The translations under genes and the position numbers were made by a program. Of a stretch of 64,000 nt of DNA, positions 47,849-59,809 are shown piece by piece (position 1 is the first letter of the stretch; each line of letters starts with the position of its first letter). Source of the DNA: Exophiala sp. HKRS030 (taxonomy: Eukaryota > Ascomycota > Eurotiomycetes > Chaetothyriales > Herpotrichiellaceae); assembly GCA_023897205.1 (NCBI GenBank), contig JAHWDD010000033.1:1-64000 (forward strand). Direction: 5' to 3'. The notes under the pieces are model-generated. The model was not told the DNA's origin. It did no database searches and saw only the letters and a program-made list of their open reading frames with translations.

Positions 47849-47956
47849 TAGGTAGGTAGGTAGGTAGGTAGGTATATAGGTAGGTAGATACCTAATAACG
47901 AACTCACTTACTTAGGGCTTAATTATTACCCATTGATCGATCGATCGACCGACCGA
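47849..47956. repeat. TAGG tetramer array and nearby GATC array
   Basis: (TAGG)n spans 47849-47889 with a short TATA interruption; GATCGATCGATCGACCGACC lies at 47936-47955. Confidence 0.85.
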
Positions 47957-48124
47957 GAGGTCACACAGGTACATATGTACGCGCAGCACACCGTTGGTAC
48001 GGATTACTCCTCTCCCCGGACCCCCGTGCCTCTAAGTTAACTAAGTTAGCTTTGCATCGCGTTTTATGCAACAATATTAACTGACTAACTACTTATGTAG
48101 GTCCGTCTTCGGGGCGTCTGCTAG

Positions 48125-48210
48125 GTACCTATGTACCTATGTACCTACCTACCGGTGGGATGAGTTCTATCACTTCTACCACTTTGGTGAGGTGGAGGTG
48201 GAGGTGGAGG
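48125..48210. repeat. GTACCTAT array and GGTGGA array
   Basis: Three GTACCTAT-type octamers at 48125-48154, then GGTGGA hexamers at about 48190-48210. Confidence 0.8.
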
Positions 48211-48370
48211 TTTTCATTTTATTAAATCGCTTGGGGGATTTCTTCTTTGGCAGAATCCGTGAGATTGACTGTGATACTCTCTATCGTCCTCTGTCGAGAT
48301 ATTGAGATGGAGAGGGATCTACCTCTCTATGTATCTGTCCATCCATCTCTCTGGCTCTCTCCCTGTCTGC

Positions 48371-48399
48371 TTATCTATCTATCTATCTATCTGTCTATC
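48371..48399. repeat. CTAT microsatellite
   Basis: Tandem ATCT/CTAT units with one GTCT variant. Confidence 0.9.
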
Positions 48400-48976
48400 T
48401 AGCCAGCTAACGCTTGCCTTCTTCTGATAGACTTGCTTTGTGGGCAGCATGCTATCTATGTAGTATGCATTGCCTAGGCAAGCATGTAAGTCATATGGGT
48501 TTGCTGAAGCGCTGAACTGCAACTGCGGTCAAGGCAAGGCAAGGCAACGCAAGGAAAGGGAGACGGGGGTTGTTAATCAACCAGTGCGCGAGACTCCCGC
48601 TGCTTTCCATTCCTCTTCCCCTCCTCCTTTTCTTTGCTCGGTGCTGAAATCACCTGTTCGCCGTGCGCAGATTGTCTCCCATCGATCCTCGTTGTTCTCA
48701 CTCCGTCGTTCGTTTGGATTCTCCTTAGCCGTTTCTATCTGATACGTCCGACTCCAAACCTTGGTGCATGGGGAAGCGGGATTGGGGGACGAGGCCCGGA
48801 TGAGGCGGGCGGACATATTTTTCTCCATGTATAGATGTGTAGATTCATCGGTTGAGTGATCGATCGGCTGATCGACCGGGCGACCAACGAGGCGACCGAT
48901 GAGTCAAAGTAGACAGTCAGGGATGCCAGAGCCACCGTATGAACTTCCTTGTATATTCATTCACCTGCTATGCTTT

Positions 48977-51504
48977 TCACCAATCACACGCCGTCTCGGC
49001 CAACAACTTGCGAAACTCGACGCCCATAGCCTCGACGATAACGCGCAGAGCCTTCTGCCGTTCACGCGCGTTCTGTGCGATTCCATCTGGTGTTGTTGCC
49101 GTTGCCGTTGCCGTTGCCTTTGCTGAGGTATCCTTGTCACCCGACGACACCTCCTCTGTGCCACCAACACCGCCGTTGCTGGCTTTCTTATCCCCATCAT
49201 CAAGACCGCCAGTCTCGACGCGGATCTTATCTCCTCGAGCCTCCTTGGATCCAAAATGAACGAGTTTCGACCCATCGACGTCAGTCGCGCTGGATCGTAC
49301 GATCGCGGGGCTCGAAGCCGTGTTGAGCGTGCCTGATGCTGTAATCGGCGTGATTGGCGTAGCGTCCAGGAGCGCTTGCCAACGGGCCAGGAATGCGCCC
49401 GGGCCGGGTGAGGATGTCACTTCTGGTGTTGTTGATGAGGTCGCATCTTTGGCTGGTGGTGCTGTGTTCGATGGCGTTGGTGTGAATGTTGTGGCGGGCG
49501 CAGTGTGACTATGTTGGTGATGCTGTTGGTGGTGATCATGATGGTGATGATGGTGGTGGCTGTTGCGATCGAGGGAAGCCGGTGGCGCTGGGCTGGGTGC
49601 TCTAGAACTAGGCCGACTGGAGTTGGTGGAACTGCTACCTCCTCCATGATACGTACTGGAAAAGATTTTGGCAATGGCCGGATTCTTCGAAGGCGGCGAT
49701 TTCAGCACATTTGCTAATCGTGCCGAGGACTGAGCGTGCATAGTCTCAAGGAATTTGGAGTGCGAATCGAGGATCGGTGGGATCTTTCGCTGTGTTTCTT
49801 CGGGAAGAGAGTGGAATATCTTGTGTAGTGCTGGGGTTAGTGAACCAGCACCCTTTTCTTGCATGTTTGGGTCGTTGGACTGAGTGGTGATGTTTTTGTT
49901 CTCCGGATCTCGTTTGAATTGTTGAGCGGCGTGCTTCGCCCAGTCCAGATACCAGCCGGTGAGTTCTTTGTCGTTTTTGCAGCATTGGTGGATAAAGATG
50001 TGGCATGATTTCTGGTGTTTCCGGAGTAATTGCACAAAATCGCCGACTGTCGGCACAATGGATTTACCTGTGGCCTTGTCTGTTTGAATTCGTGCTAATT
50101 TGATTAGATCTTTGAGGAAGTATTCAAAGTCGCCAAGCGTTGAAGACAAATCGATCGCCTTGTGTGCTCGTCGAATCACCGGTTCATAGGCATCGACTAA
50201 TTCTCGGACTGATTGCGTCAAATGGTCTGGTGTGCTGCGGCAGAGGACTTTGATGAGTTGTCTGCGATCACGTATGGAGAGTTGAACGGAGAGGTATTCT
50301 AGAAGCTGCGTATGTTGTGCATCAGTGACGTCGGCGGATAGGTTGCCATGTTTGAGAATAGCTGCCACTATCGATATGGACTTGTGCTGACTTTCTTTTC
50401 GGATTTTCTCCTGCTCGAGTAGGGGCTTTTTGGTGTATTCCTTTAACAGATGGATTTGGTCCTTGCCATTTTTCGCACGCTCACGTTCAATTTTCGTCGC
50501 TCGAGTTTCAAGGTCTTTGATGTCCCAATGCAACACTGTCGATATGATTCTATAAGCAGTGTTAGTCTATTTCACGGGTGAATTGAATCTGTCCTGGAAG
50601 GTGAATTTACGTCTGCATCAGATTCATTCCTTCATCTTGATGTTGTGTCAAACCCATCCAATTGGTCACACTTGCCATACTCATCTTGGCCAGTCCGACT
50701 TTTACCAATGCTTGTATCATGGAAGCGACATTGCCGATCCGAAGCGTTTGCTTGAGAACCATATATGGTACTAGCTTGTTTGCGTTGTCGACCAATTTGA
50801 GTAGATACTGACCTTTAGGCGATAGAATCAATGTGTAGTGCATGAAAGATGCAAGGCTGAAGAACTGTCAGTTTGTTCGACAGGTGCGGCAGTACCACGT
50901 GACCTCAAATAAATATCAGAATGGCTCACTTGACAAGAACATATTCATGGACCGCCTTGGTCAAAGGGGTATGATCATCCAGATTATCGGTTTCGGCTGT
51001 TTTTGCAACGAGATCTTCCAAGGCGGTTCCATAGATAGAATCATTCATGAACTCGCGAAACGAGCGGCTCAGGTCCTCCGCCTTGGTGACATCATACTGA
51101 GAATCATGATTCTTGATCTCTGGAAAACCACCATACGTGCCTCGCACGGGATATTCGATCAAAGCCGAAATGGCTGTCGCCAGTGTCTTGCGACTACCGA
51201 TTACACCTTTGTCGTAACTCTCAGAAAGATTTGCCTGTTCCAAGTGATCGATGATATCTTGGCATTGGACCTTCCAAAAGTTGTCGGGCAAATTCTTCAA
51301 GCCCGGCAACGTCAGGAGGAATTTGGACACAAGTATCTGGAGAGCCGGGGACGTTGATGGTTTCTTTGGCTCTGCAGTGAATGGCGGGCCATAGTGCGCG
51401 AGGCTGCCCGGATGGCGGAATTCTCGGATTTCAGAATATGTGTCGTAGTGGGTCAAGATGTCGAAAAGTGCCGCACTCTGGACAGGTGAGAGTGTTTCGG
51501 CCAT
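48977..51504 (-). CDS. PX-associated domain (PXB / DUF3818-type) protein
   Basis: Exons are 50930-51504, 50611-50856 and 48977-50549, with introns of 73 and 61 nt; all junctions keep phase and give 797 residues. The N-terminal part (MAETLSPVQSAALFDILTHY..., ESYDKGVIGSRKTLATAISALIE) matches the PX-associated domain seen in fungal relatives of yeast Ypr097w. The middle (SPKGQYLLKLVDNANKLVPY through about residue 500) looks like DUF3818. I see no PX domain between them, unlike Ypr097w. The C-terminal third is disordered, with a His-rich tract, Ser/Pro stretches and an Ala-Thr repeat, and ends with a conserved-looking helix, RQKALRVIVEAMGVEFRKLL. Ypr097w (Lec1) works in lipid homeostasis; transfer of that role is inference. 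Confidence 0.8.
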
Positions 51505-53587
51505 TGTTTAACGGTAGGCAGCCATACGAGAGGTGAAATCCAATACTCTAGACTGTTTTGTGTTTGGTATATATGTGAAAAACTAGTCGGCAAGGAAAAG
51601 TAGCCATCCTCTGTTGGTAATTTGTGGCGATGCAGTCCAGGGCATGAAAACATGACGTATCAAGGAAGTCAAGCGTTAGGAAGTCATGCCCAGTCATGCC
51701 CATCCAATCAGAGACTCTTTCACGCTGCTAATGACACCAGAGGCCGCGCTAGTGAAGCTACTAAGCATCAGTTAAAATGTACTTCCATCATCATGTCCCA
51801 AGTACTCACAAGGCTCGAATTGATAATTATTTTGCCTTTGACCATATATGAATTATTACATGCCAAGCAAGGCACGCGTTATTCGTCCTTACTTCAAAAG
51901 GCACGCGTTATTCGTCCTTGCTTCACAAGGCGTCCTATTTACGGATCTCCATCCATGTGAGATTCGACAGAAGCGAGTTCGCTCAGAATCCTATGGCAAG
52001 TAGCCCTGACTTCGTTCAGTCGAAGCTTCTCAGGGAAAATCGTTCAACGAGCGCCTAGAGACCCCCAATCCCAGCTGGAAGCCTTTCAACTGTCATTTGA
52101 TATCAAAACGAATCGTTCCGACCGGACTTTTAACTACGAAATCCCGCCCAAAGAGGCTGAAAATCAAATTCCATGAATCAAGTGTTCACAGTCAGCATGA
52201 GCTCGAGTAATGCGTGAACTGTCGCCCATGAAGAGCCTTCCTGCAGCTCTTTCTTGGGTGCAAGAGGACCAGGACTGGCATCTAGATTGTTCGAAGTCTC
52301 CCACCCCAAGCACCAGGTTAATGAGAACAATTTATGAGTCAGCAGGCACAAGGACCATCGTAAAACGTCCTGGCATGGAGCTCAGTGGCCCGACTAATTA
52401 GGCTTACGGTTGAAGGCGACCTCGTGGCTCCATTGTCTGGGTATGCTAGACAAGCAGCGGCCCATTTGGATCTACAAACCTCCTTTTCATGAGTCAGCGC
52501 CGCCAACATGAGGATTTTGTGAGCAAACATCAGTCTGGGTCATCTTTACATGCTCGGCTTCTGTTTAAACATCATGTTGGGTATTTGCCGCTACATAACC
52601 GAGACTTGGGAGATCAGGAGGGATTCAGGATCGTTTGGATTTCAACGTCTCTCGACCACCCCGTTCCCACCGTGCATCACTCCCACCTAGGAGGTATCGT
52701 GCTTTGGGGAAGTTGAATGACGGTGACGTTCAAAATAGCGAAAAGACCTTGGGACCGAGGAAAGATTCCGCAACCACACATCAGGTCCATCGATTCACGG
52801 CACTTTCGTTATCGTACTCCGTACATTCGTGGAGATCTGGAGAATGCGGAGAGATGCCAAGGTAATTGACGAATAGCAGAGAGATCCGCGTCTTTTGATA
52901 CCCATTTCGACATAGTCGCCATTTTCTTGGGTAGCCAGCCACCATCCGGCAGTACTTTATCATCTCCAAACCAATACAACTGCCGATCAAAACAGCGACG
53001 CCGTTCCAAGCACCGGCACATTCCTCAATTTGCTCAAACCAACCTTAGGAGACGGAGTAGACACCGGTGCTAGGCCCACTTACTAGCTCCGCTCCGCTTC
53101 TTGGCTACTCTTGGGATATGGGGAAGAGATTCAACTCTCTCCGCATCTCATTGCAATGAGCCTCGGTCGCTCATTCTATGAATGCTGTTGTCGTCGTCAA
53201 AATTCTCTGGGCACGAACAATGAGGTAAGGAAGCTTGGCAAAATGATCTGTTATCTTAGAAATTCGAAGTAATGCCAACACCGAATCGCAAAGCTCTTCG
53301 CCATGGCGGATGCTCGACTCGGAAATAGACCAAGGTACGCCACACGATGCATCTACCCATATCCACCAAGGATTTCGACATGGCATCTTAGGTGGCACGG
53401 CTGGACATAAGACGCCGTGACAAGTGGTGTGTTGGAGACACAAGATATGAGGGGAAGAAGACATTTGCCGCCGTTCAAAATCACTCCGAGGTTCATAATC
53501 GAGCACCCCGTTGAGGACTTATAGGGGAAGCCGGCCCTCTGAAGAGCTCTCACCCCCGGCTCATTACTTCTAGAGGTACCTTCAAGT
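51505..53587. promoter_or_regulatory. Divergent intergenic region with a 29-bp tandem duplication
   Basis: About 2.1 kb between the PX-associated gene (-) and the MFS permease (+). The longest frame (53171-53506, minus, 111 codons) has no recognised motif and was not accepted. A tandem duplication lies at 51871-51928. A C/T-rich stretch just before 53588 may be the permease leader. Confidence 0.45.
51871..51928. repeat. Two tandem 29-bp copies
   Basis: GGCACGCGTTATTCGTCCTT and the next 9 bases are repeated directly, with two mismatches between copies. Confidence 0.9.
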
Positions 53588-55430
53588 ATGGCAGACTCCA
53601 GACTGAACAGCAAGGAAGTTAATGAGGGTCATGGTATCAGGCCGGATAGTCCAGAAGTATCGCAGTTGGAAAATGGCAAACCAGGACTCATAGACAATAC
53701 CGACGAAGATGAAGAGTTCAGCTATGCAGAACAACGGAAGATCATCCATCGCATAGATCGACGTCTGTTGTTCATTCTTGGGCTGATGTATTGTGTTTCT
53801 CTTATCGACAGAGCAAATATGCCTAACGCTGCCATCGCTGGTATGCATGATGATCTGGCCACGAACATTGGTTATCGATATGTGAGTGCTGGTTCATCTG
53901 ATGAGTCATTGACCGAGCACTAATAGCACTCAAGTCCATCGCGACTCTGGTTTTCTTCGTCACCTACACCATCTTTCAGCCACCTGCTACGGTAGTGACA
54001 CGGAAGGTTGGACCCAGAAGACTGCTGCCGGGTCTTTGTGTTTCTTGGGGCTTGTGATGGTACGAAGGTCTTGTTGGGGCTGCCATGGAAACTCGCTGAC
54101 TGAATAGATTGGTTTTGGCTTCATCAACGATTGGCTGGTGCTTATTCCTCTTCGCCTACTCCTCGGATTCTTCGAGGCTGGATACTTTCCGGGTATGCTG
54201 ATTCGATCGAACCTTTGGTATCTTGCTGAGATCTTTTCAGGCTGCGTTTATTTGATCTCCACATACTATTCCAGATTTGACATGCAGAAGAGGTATGCCT
54301 TCTTCTATCTTATCGGCACCTTATGCAGCGGATTGTCCGGTGTCCTTGCTTTCGGGATTCAGCAAATGGTTAGTCTCCTCGTCATAAACTTCAACTTATC
54401 TTCCGCTGACGACAAATCCAGAACGGCATAGCCGGCTATCGTGGTTGGCGATGGATCTTCATCATCGAGGGAATTTTGACCGTCGTCGTCGGAGCCATCG
54501 GCTATATTTACGTGGTCGATTTCCCGGATCAAGTCGCCAAAAAACCAGCCTGGGGTTTCTTGAAGCCGAATGAGGCCCAGTTCCTTCTACGACGGATCAA
54601 TCGGGATCGGAATGACGCTGAAGTCGAACCATTTACGCTGAAGGTCTGGGCTGCCGGAGGTAAAGATTGGAAGGTCTGGTCATTTGCCTTGATCTTCTTG
54701 TACGTGTCGACCACTCTTCCCGACACCGTCGTTCCTGCTAACGATATCAGTTGTCTCACTACCTCAGCTTATGCTCTTGGCTTCTTTCTACCCATCATCC
54801 TGCGCGAGAATATGGGTTTCACCATTGGCGAAGCCCAATATCTATCTGCTCCACCGTATGGACTGGCTTGTATAGTTATGTGGTCGATGGCATGGGTTGG
54901 CGACAAGTATCGCATCCGTGGACCTCTGCTCTTCGTTAACTGCCTCCTGGGAATAATAGGTGGACCACTCCTTGTAAGTGTCTCCCAAATCCACTTTCTT
55001 CTCATCCTCGTATCCCCTTTCCCTGGTCCATCATGATCTTCCCTAACCATAACATCGCATCATATAGGGATGGGCCACACAAGCCAGCGTACGCTACTTC
55101 GGAACGTTCCTGATCTGCGCCAGCGCACAGGGTGCCATTCCAACTTGCATGGCGTACCAGGCCACCAACATCCGCGGACACTGGAAAAGAGCATTCTGCT
55201 CCGCCACGCTAATCGGCGCCGGCGGCATCGGTGGCGTTGCAGGGTCTCTTATCTTCCGCTCACAGGACCGTCCTCACTACCACCCGGGTATCTACGGCTG
55301 TATCGCGTGTAATGTCCTCATTATCATTGTCGTTGTCATCAACACTATTATCTTCCGAAGTGAGAACAAGAAGGCCGATAGAGGCGAGAAGGTCTTGGAA
55401 GGCGACCCGAACTTCAGATACACGATTTGA
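53588..55430 (+). CDS. Dal5-type MFS permease (allantoate/nicotinate-like), with one frame break
   Basis: An anion:cation symporter-type MFS member for small organic anions. Exons are 53588-53881, 53935-54059, 54108-54192, 54241-54368, 54422-54699, 54751-54973 and 55068-55430; all six introns are 48-94 nt. Landmarks are KIIHRIDRRLLFILGLMYCV, FFEAGYFPG, FYLIGTLCSGLSGVLAFGIQQMNGIAGYRGWRWIFIIEG, VDFPD, MAYQATNIRGHWKRAF and the end NFRYTI. Exon 2 runs out of frame at the GGGG run 54047-54050, in the conserved W-G-L-V-M stretch just before its donor. One added base restores it and gives 498 residues, normal for the family. The fifth intron (54700-54750) is a multiple of three without a stop, so it could be mistaken for coding sequence. 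The substrate is unknown. Confidence 0.88.
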
Positions 55431-55808
55431 ATCACGTTCGACGCTTGCATCTGATAGTGGACTACTTGGAGTCGGATTACCATCATGCGGCTCCAGGTCT
55501 AGAGGGAAGCAGGCTTTGTGCCTGCGAAGAGATTGGATATCGAGAAATGCTTTGCTCTGATCCAATTGACAAAGAAGCTGTGAATGAAGATTCAATCATA
55601 TACTCGTGCATCTAATGACTAGAAGTATTTCAATAGAAACAAAATTAAAGAGTAGATTAGCCCAATTCATCTACGCTCAGGCGAGGGTATCCTACACATG
55701 TGTCTCAGTCGCTAACAACTCCGATGTTTCGCAATCCGCCACCGTCATGACTTCGTCAGCATATCCATACAAGTGTTCCAAGCAAGCGCTTCGTGGTGTA
55801 AAATTCGA
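55431..55808. terminator. Convergent 3' intergenic region
   Basis: 378 bp between the convergent ends of the MFS permease (+) and the metallo-beta-lactamase-like gene (-). It must hold both polyadenylation regions. No other feature was seen. Confidence 0.4.
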
Positions 55809-57502
55809 TTACGCAGAAGCTCCAAATCGCAACAGTCGACTCTCTCTCTTGCCTTCCATGCCAGAGCATAAGTCCCTGGTCTGCCCGATGACCATTTCCT
55901 TTCCGACATCCAAACTCCTAACATCACAACACCAGCCCTTCTTCTTCAACCACTCGCCTTCTTCCCCCTCCCACAGAAACTTTCTGACCTGCTCCGCAGC
56001 AATCCTCTTGACTTTGAGCCGCTTGACGCTAATCCCTTTGTCTTCCTTCTCTTCATCATGCGCACTGATCCAACATCGCGCCATCAGAGCTCGAGCGATA
56101 GCGGCGCCGCCCTCTAATCCCGTCATGATGTTGCCGCCAAGATACCATGGGTTCTGGGCATAGTCGAACGAGTGGAAGAGTAGCGTCAATGGGAGAGCGC
56201 CTGGTAGTCGCACTAGATGGTGTTGGATGTAGGGCCTCAGATCTGCCAGAGCCACACCATGGGGTGAGTAGATTATGGAGATAGTCTTAGGCCGGGCTGG
56301 AGTGACGGGAGAGTTTAGTCCGAGGCTGATATTGAGTCCTAGGCTTGGGCAAGAGGAGACACTAGAGAGTGACTTCTGGTGTGATGGTGTGGTTTGAGTG
56401 TAAGTACTGCCAATTTGGGTCGAAATCGTTGGGGATGAGACGGTCGGGATGGGGGAAAACCCCAGACTGGCAGGAGTGATGTGGGCGTGAGAGCGGTTGG
56501 GTGTGTCCGGTGGGGTGGGCAAAGCAGGTCCAAAGGACGATGGGGCTGGATCGAGTTCAAAATGAAACGGAGTGTCAATCTTTGGGGATTTGTCGGAAAT
56601 AGTGATCTCTTGAGAAACGATATCTCCTCCCCACGAGTCGTCCTTCGCCTCCACGCGCACAACCGGTTCATACTTATGACTTAACAGTTCTGAAGACGCT
56701 GTGTTTGAGCAGCGTGATAATTGCGGTCTGTGTGTTCTAGCAACTTGGCTCAGTCGTGCACCTTGTAGATAGAAGGATTTCCGATCTGTATCTCTAGGCT
56801 GATCAAACGACATGGGCCGAGCGTCAATTGGAGGCGAAACCAGCGGAGTTGGGCTCGAAGGGGGCAATGTCGCCGGACTCAGTGGCATATGAAAGTATCT
56901 TGTGGTTCTCTTCTGGGGCAGATCAACCGTCGAGATCGATGCTACCGACTTCATATATGTAGGCGGTTGATAAGTGATACCGAATGCATTGTGTAATCCA
57001 GTCATATAGTTCTTTGCCGGTATGAATGAAATACACACTTCCCCTGTACAACCATCCGGGGAGAGAGCAGGAATAGGTAATCGCAATTGTCGGCCGAACT
57101 TCACCTTATGATCATATTTGGCAAGTCCATACACTCGATTTGGGTCAAAGTGGTTCCAACTTTTAATCACTCGCGCTGCCGAGGGCTCAGCAACAAGTAT
57201 AGTCTTTCCCTCTGGTCGCAATTGCAATAGAGTATCTTTGTGGCAATGGTCTGGCTTATTCTGTGAGACAACAACGAGGTCTGGTTCTCGATCTCGGAGA
57301 GGTGTGTGATTGCGCTGGGCGTCTTCAATAGTGTTTTGGCGAACCATGGTGCTGTGACTATGGAGGGACCTGATAACCATGGGTCAAGGAGGACTGTGAA
57401 GTTGTTGGTAGCCTTAGAAGTGGCTATGGTGACATGTGGCTCAGGACTGAATGTCAAGAGGAATGTGCTGTCACCATTCAGATGTCGCACTGCGACAGAC
57501 AT
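55809..57502 (-). CDS. Metallo-beta-lactamase-fold protein with disordered insert, one frame break
   Basis: The true N-terminus is MSVAVRHLNGDSTFLLTFSP from 57502, with a strand LLDPWLSGPS and PWFAKTLLKTPSAITHLSEIE. The frame then changes by one base around 57280-57290 (CC on the coding strand, GG at 57283-57284). It continues PDLVVVSQNKPDHCHKDTLLQL, which carries the D-H-x-H metal site of the fold. Joined, the product is 564 residues, with no intron. A Pro/Ser-rich insert (about 180-400) separates two parts of the fold, and the second part includes ISIIYSPHGVALADLRPYI and YLGGNIMTGLEGGAAIARALMARCWISAHDE. The 523-codon frame starting at 57380 is an artefact of the break. Related fungal proteins are uncharacterised hydrolases. 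Confidence 0.8.
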
Positions 57503-58823
57503 GGCATTGCGTCAGTGTGCGACTCGTTGTATGGGACTGGTGGTACAGGTGTGGTAAGTGTACATATGCGCTTTGGGACCTTATACGGCTTGATATACTA
57601 TAAGGAATACGCAAGTTGTCGAGTATACATAAGAGATAGTACAATCAATGCAGCAGAAAGCAGGCTGAATAGCGAGAGAAGGGTGCGGCAGGAAATGTCT
57701 AGGGATTGCGTATGAGTCTACGAATAGGCAAATGTCTGGAGCATGCCGCCGTGAGGTGGGCATCGAGATTCTCCTCAACTCAAGCCATTTCGACCCATAA
57801 TCACCTAGCATGCCACGCATTGCCTGTAGCACTTTTGACTTGGGCGGCCATTTCTGGCGTGCAGAGGCTGATAGCGCTATGCAAGGACCCCGAAAAAGGA
57901 TGGGTAGCGAGCACAAAGTGAAGAACAGCCGATAGTTGACAACAACAGCCGAGATTAGATGACGCAAGTTCCATCACTAAATTCATGACGGGGTGTGAAG
58001 TGGCTATTCTTGCTGTGAAATTGGCTCCAAGAACAGCCACCCCTGAAGTTAGTGGAGTTCGTTACGCTCTTGTGGGAATGGTTGCGGGACTGGGCGCCGA
58101 GAACGAGGAAACTCTTTGCAAACATGCGGAGCACCAGTGTACTGAGCAGCCAAAACCACGGCTGGACTCAGCCTGGACCAGGGCCATTATCACGGATTCA
58201 CAAGGTCTTCGCTCCACTACTAAATGGTGGAGATAGCTGAATTTGAAAATCTGGAAATGCCAAATTGAGGTCGAACTTTCCCAATTTGAGGTCGGTCCTA
58301 CGTGATCCAAGTCCCAGCCTCGCGGGCTTATGGCGGCGGAAAGTTGTATGGCTCATTTGAAGCTAAACATGAACCACAATCTGGCCCCGAATACACAAGG
58401 TCTTGCGCTTTCGCACAGGGTCCTTCTCAAATTGGTCCATAATATCTCTCATCGCGCCATCATCATGCTGAATGTGTTGGTTTATATCTATACAGTGCTA
58501 TCACCGGTTGTGTCTGGTCACCCATGTCGCAAAGGCAACGAACAAGATCAATTATCGTCCTTGTATACAAAGCCTCCCGCTTCATCACAGTGATTCCCTT
58601 CATATTTGGCATTGGGTAAAGTGCCAATTTCATGGATTCAGGAGCATCCACACAGTTCCGAGGCGGAAACAGCAAACCATGGACTCATTGTGTGTTTGCT
58701 TAAATTCGCTCCAGTCCCAGTTTAGTGATAACACGGTGGAACTTATAGTATGATCGAAATGAGGTACACGATCACGGTCCTCGAGTATTTGAGGCTCGAT
58801 AGTACCTTCGGTGAGTCTGATCA
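57503..58823. other. Intergenic, nothing recognised
   Basis: About 1.3 kb upstream of the metallo-beta-lactamase-like gene and downstream of the SDR gene. It contains only random short frames and a near-repeat of AATTTGAGGTCG at about 58262-58294. It includes the promoter of the former gene. Confidence 0.5.
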
Positions 58824-59809
58824 TTACAATTTGTTGGGAAACAAAGGAGCGTTCCGCCCTCCACGGAAGAGGGTCAGCATCTCCTCCCCCATCCATTGAC
58901 TCCTCGTCTTTGCGATTCCTAGCTCAAGATCTGCTACTCTACCAGCTTGAACTAGATAACCCTTGCCGTTGGCTTCTATGCCCTGACTGAAGAGATAGAC
59001 CACTGCATCCGCAATTTCGGCGGGGTCGTTAATGGGAACTCCTAGTCCTCGGAATCTTTTGGCCCAGTCTGACAGCGATTCGCCGGGTTTGCGACCAGAT
59101 AAGATAGGTGTCAGAGTAATGCCTGGGGCAACCACCGAGACTGCGATGTTCAACTTCGCTGTGTCGTTCTTCAATGCCCTCATGAGACCAACGATGCCTG
59201 GCAACAAGAGTTAGTTGATGTACCTTCACTTCCATGGGTGGAAATCTCCTGTAACGCACCATGTTTGGCAGCGCTATAAAGTGGGGCGCCCGCACTGGCT
59301 AGATAACCTGCAAGACTGGCTGTCATTACGATACTACCGCCCTTGTTCTTGCCGGATGCCTTGTTCCTCATGTAGTAGATTGCCAGTCGTGCTGTATCAT
59401 TGGCCGCATCAAGGTCAATATCGTAGACTCTCCGATCTGGCTCTTTAAGCAGTCCATCTTCATCTAGCTCGTCCTTGAAAAACTGGTCTTTGTACTCAGC
59501 AATTCCAGCATTAACAAAGACTCCGTCGATTGCGCCGAATTTTTTCACAGTCGCTTCAAATGCTGCTCGTTGAGATTTCCAACTTGTGATGTCAGCTTGT
59601 TGGTACAGAAAACGAGACGAGCTCGTCAATGATTTCGGTGCTGATGGATGAGGCTGTTCTCTATCGACCACTGCAACATTGTTGCCGAGGTCGTGGAGTA
59701 GGATTGCTGTCTGAAGGCCAATACCAGAGCTGCCGCCCGTAATCAATATTGTACTGCCCTTCGGGCCAATGAGTTTGTCGCGAGCAACCGTGAATGCTTG
59801 GTTGGACAT
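58824..59809 (-). CDS. Short-chain dehydrogenase/reductase, 15-PGDH-like
   Basis: A classical NAD(P)-dependent SDR. Exons are 59260-59809 and 58824-59197. The intron 59198-59259 is 62 nt (GTGCGT donor, ACTAAC branch, TTGCCAG acceptor). The 307-residue product has ILITGGSSGIG (cofactor motif TGxxxGIG, near residue 24), VNAG, SIVMTASLAGY (catalytic Ser region) and YSAAKHG (catalytic Tyr and Lys), with the intron falling right after this motif. VAPGITLTPI follows. It resembles fungal 15-hydroxyprostaglandin dehydrogenase-like SDRs; the substrate is unknown. It is divergent from the Zn2Cys6 regulator, so the regulator may control it. Confidence 0.92.

Larger units (their letters stand above)
46672..48976. 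other. Intergenic, rich in short tandem repeats
   Basis: About 2.3 kb between the 3' ends of creD (+) and the PX-associated gene (-). No gene was seen. At least seven different short tandem repeats lie between 47.3 and 48.4 kb (listed separately). Confidence 0.6.

Noticed and set aside
53171..53506. 111-codon minus-strand frame upstream of the MFS permease
   Set aside because: It contains no known motif and sits in the likely promoter region.
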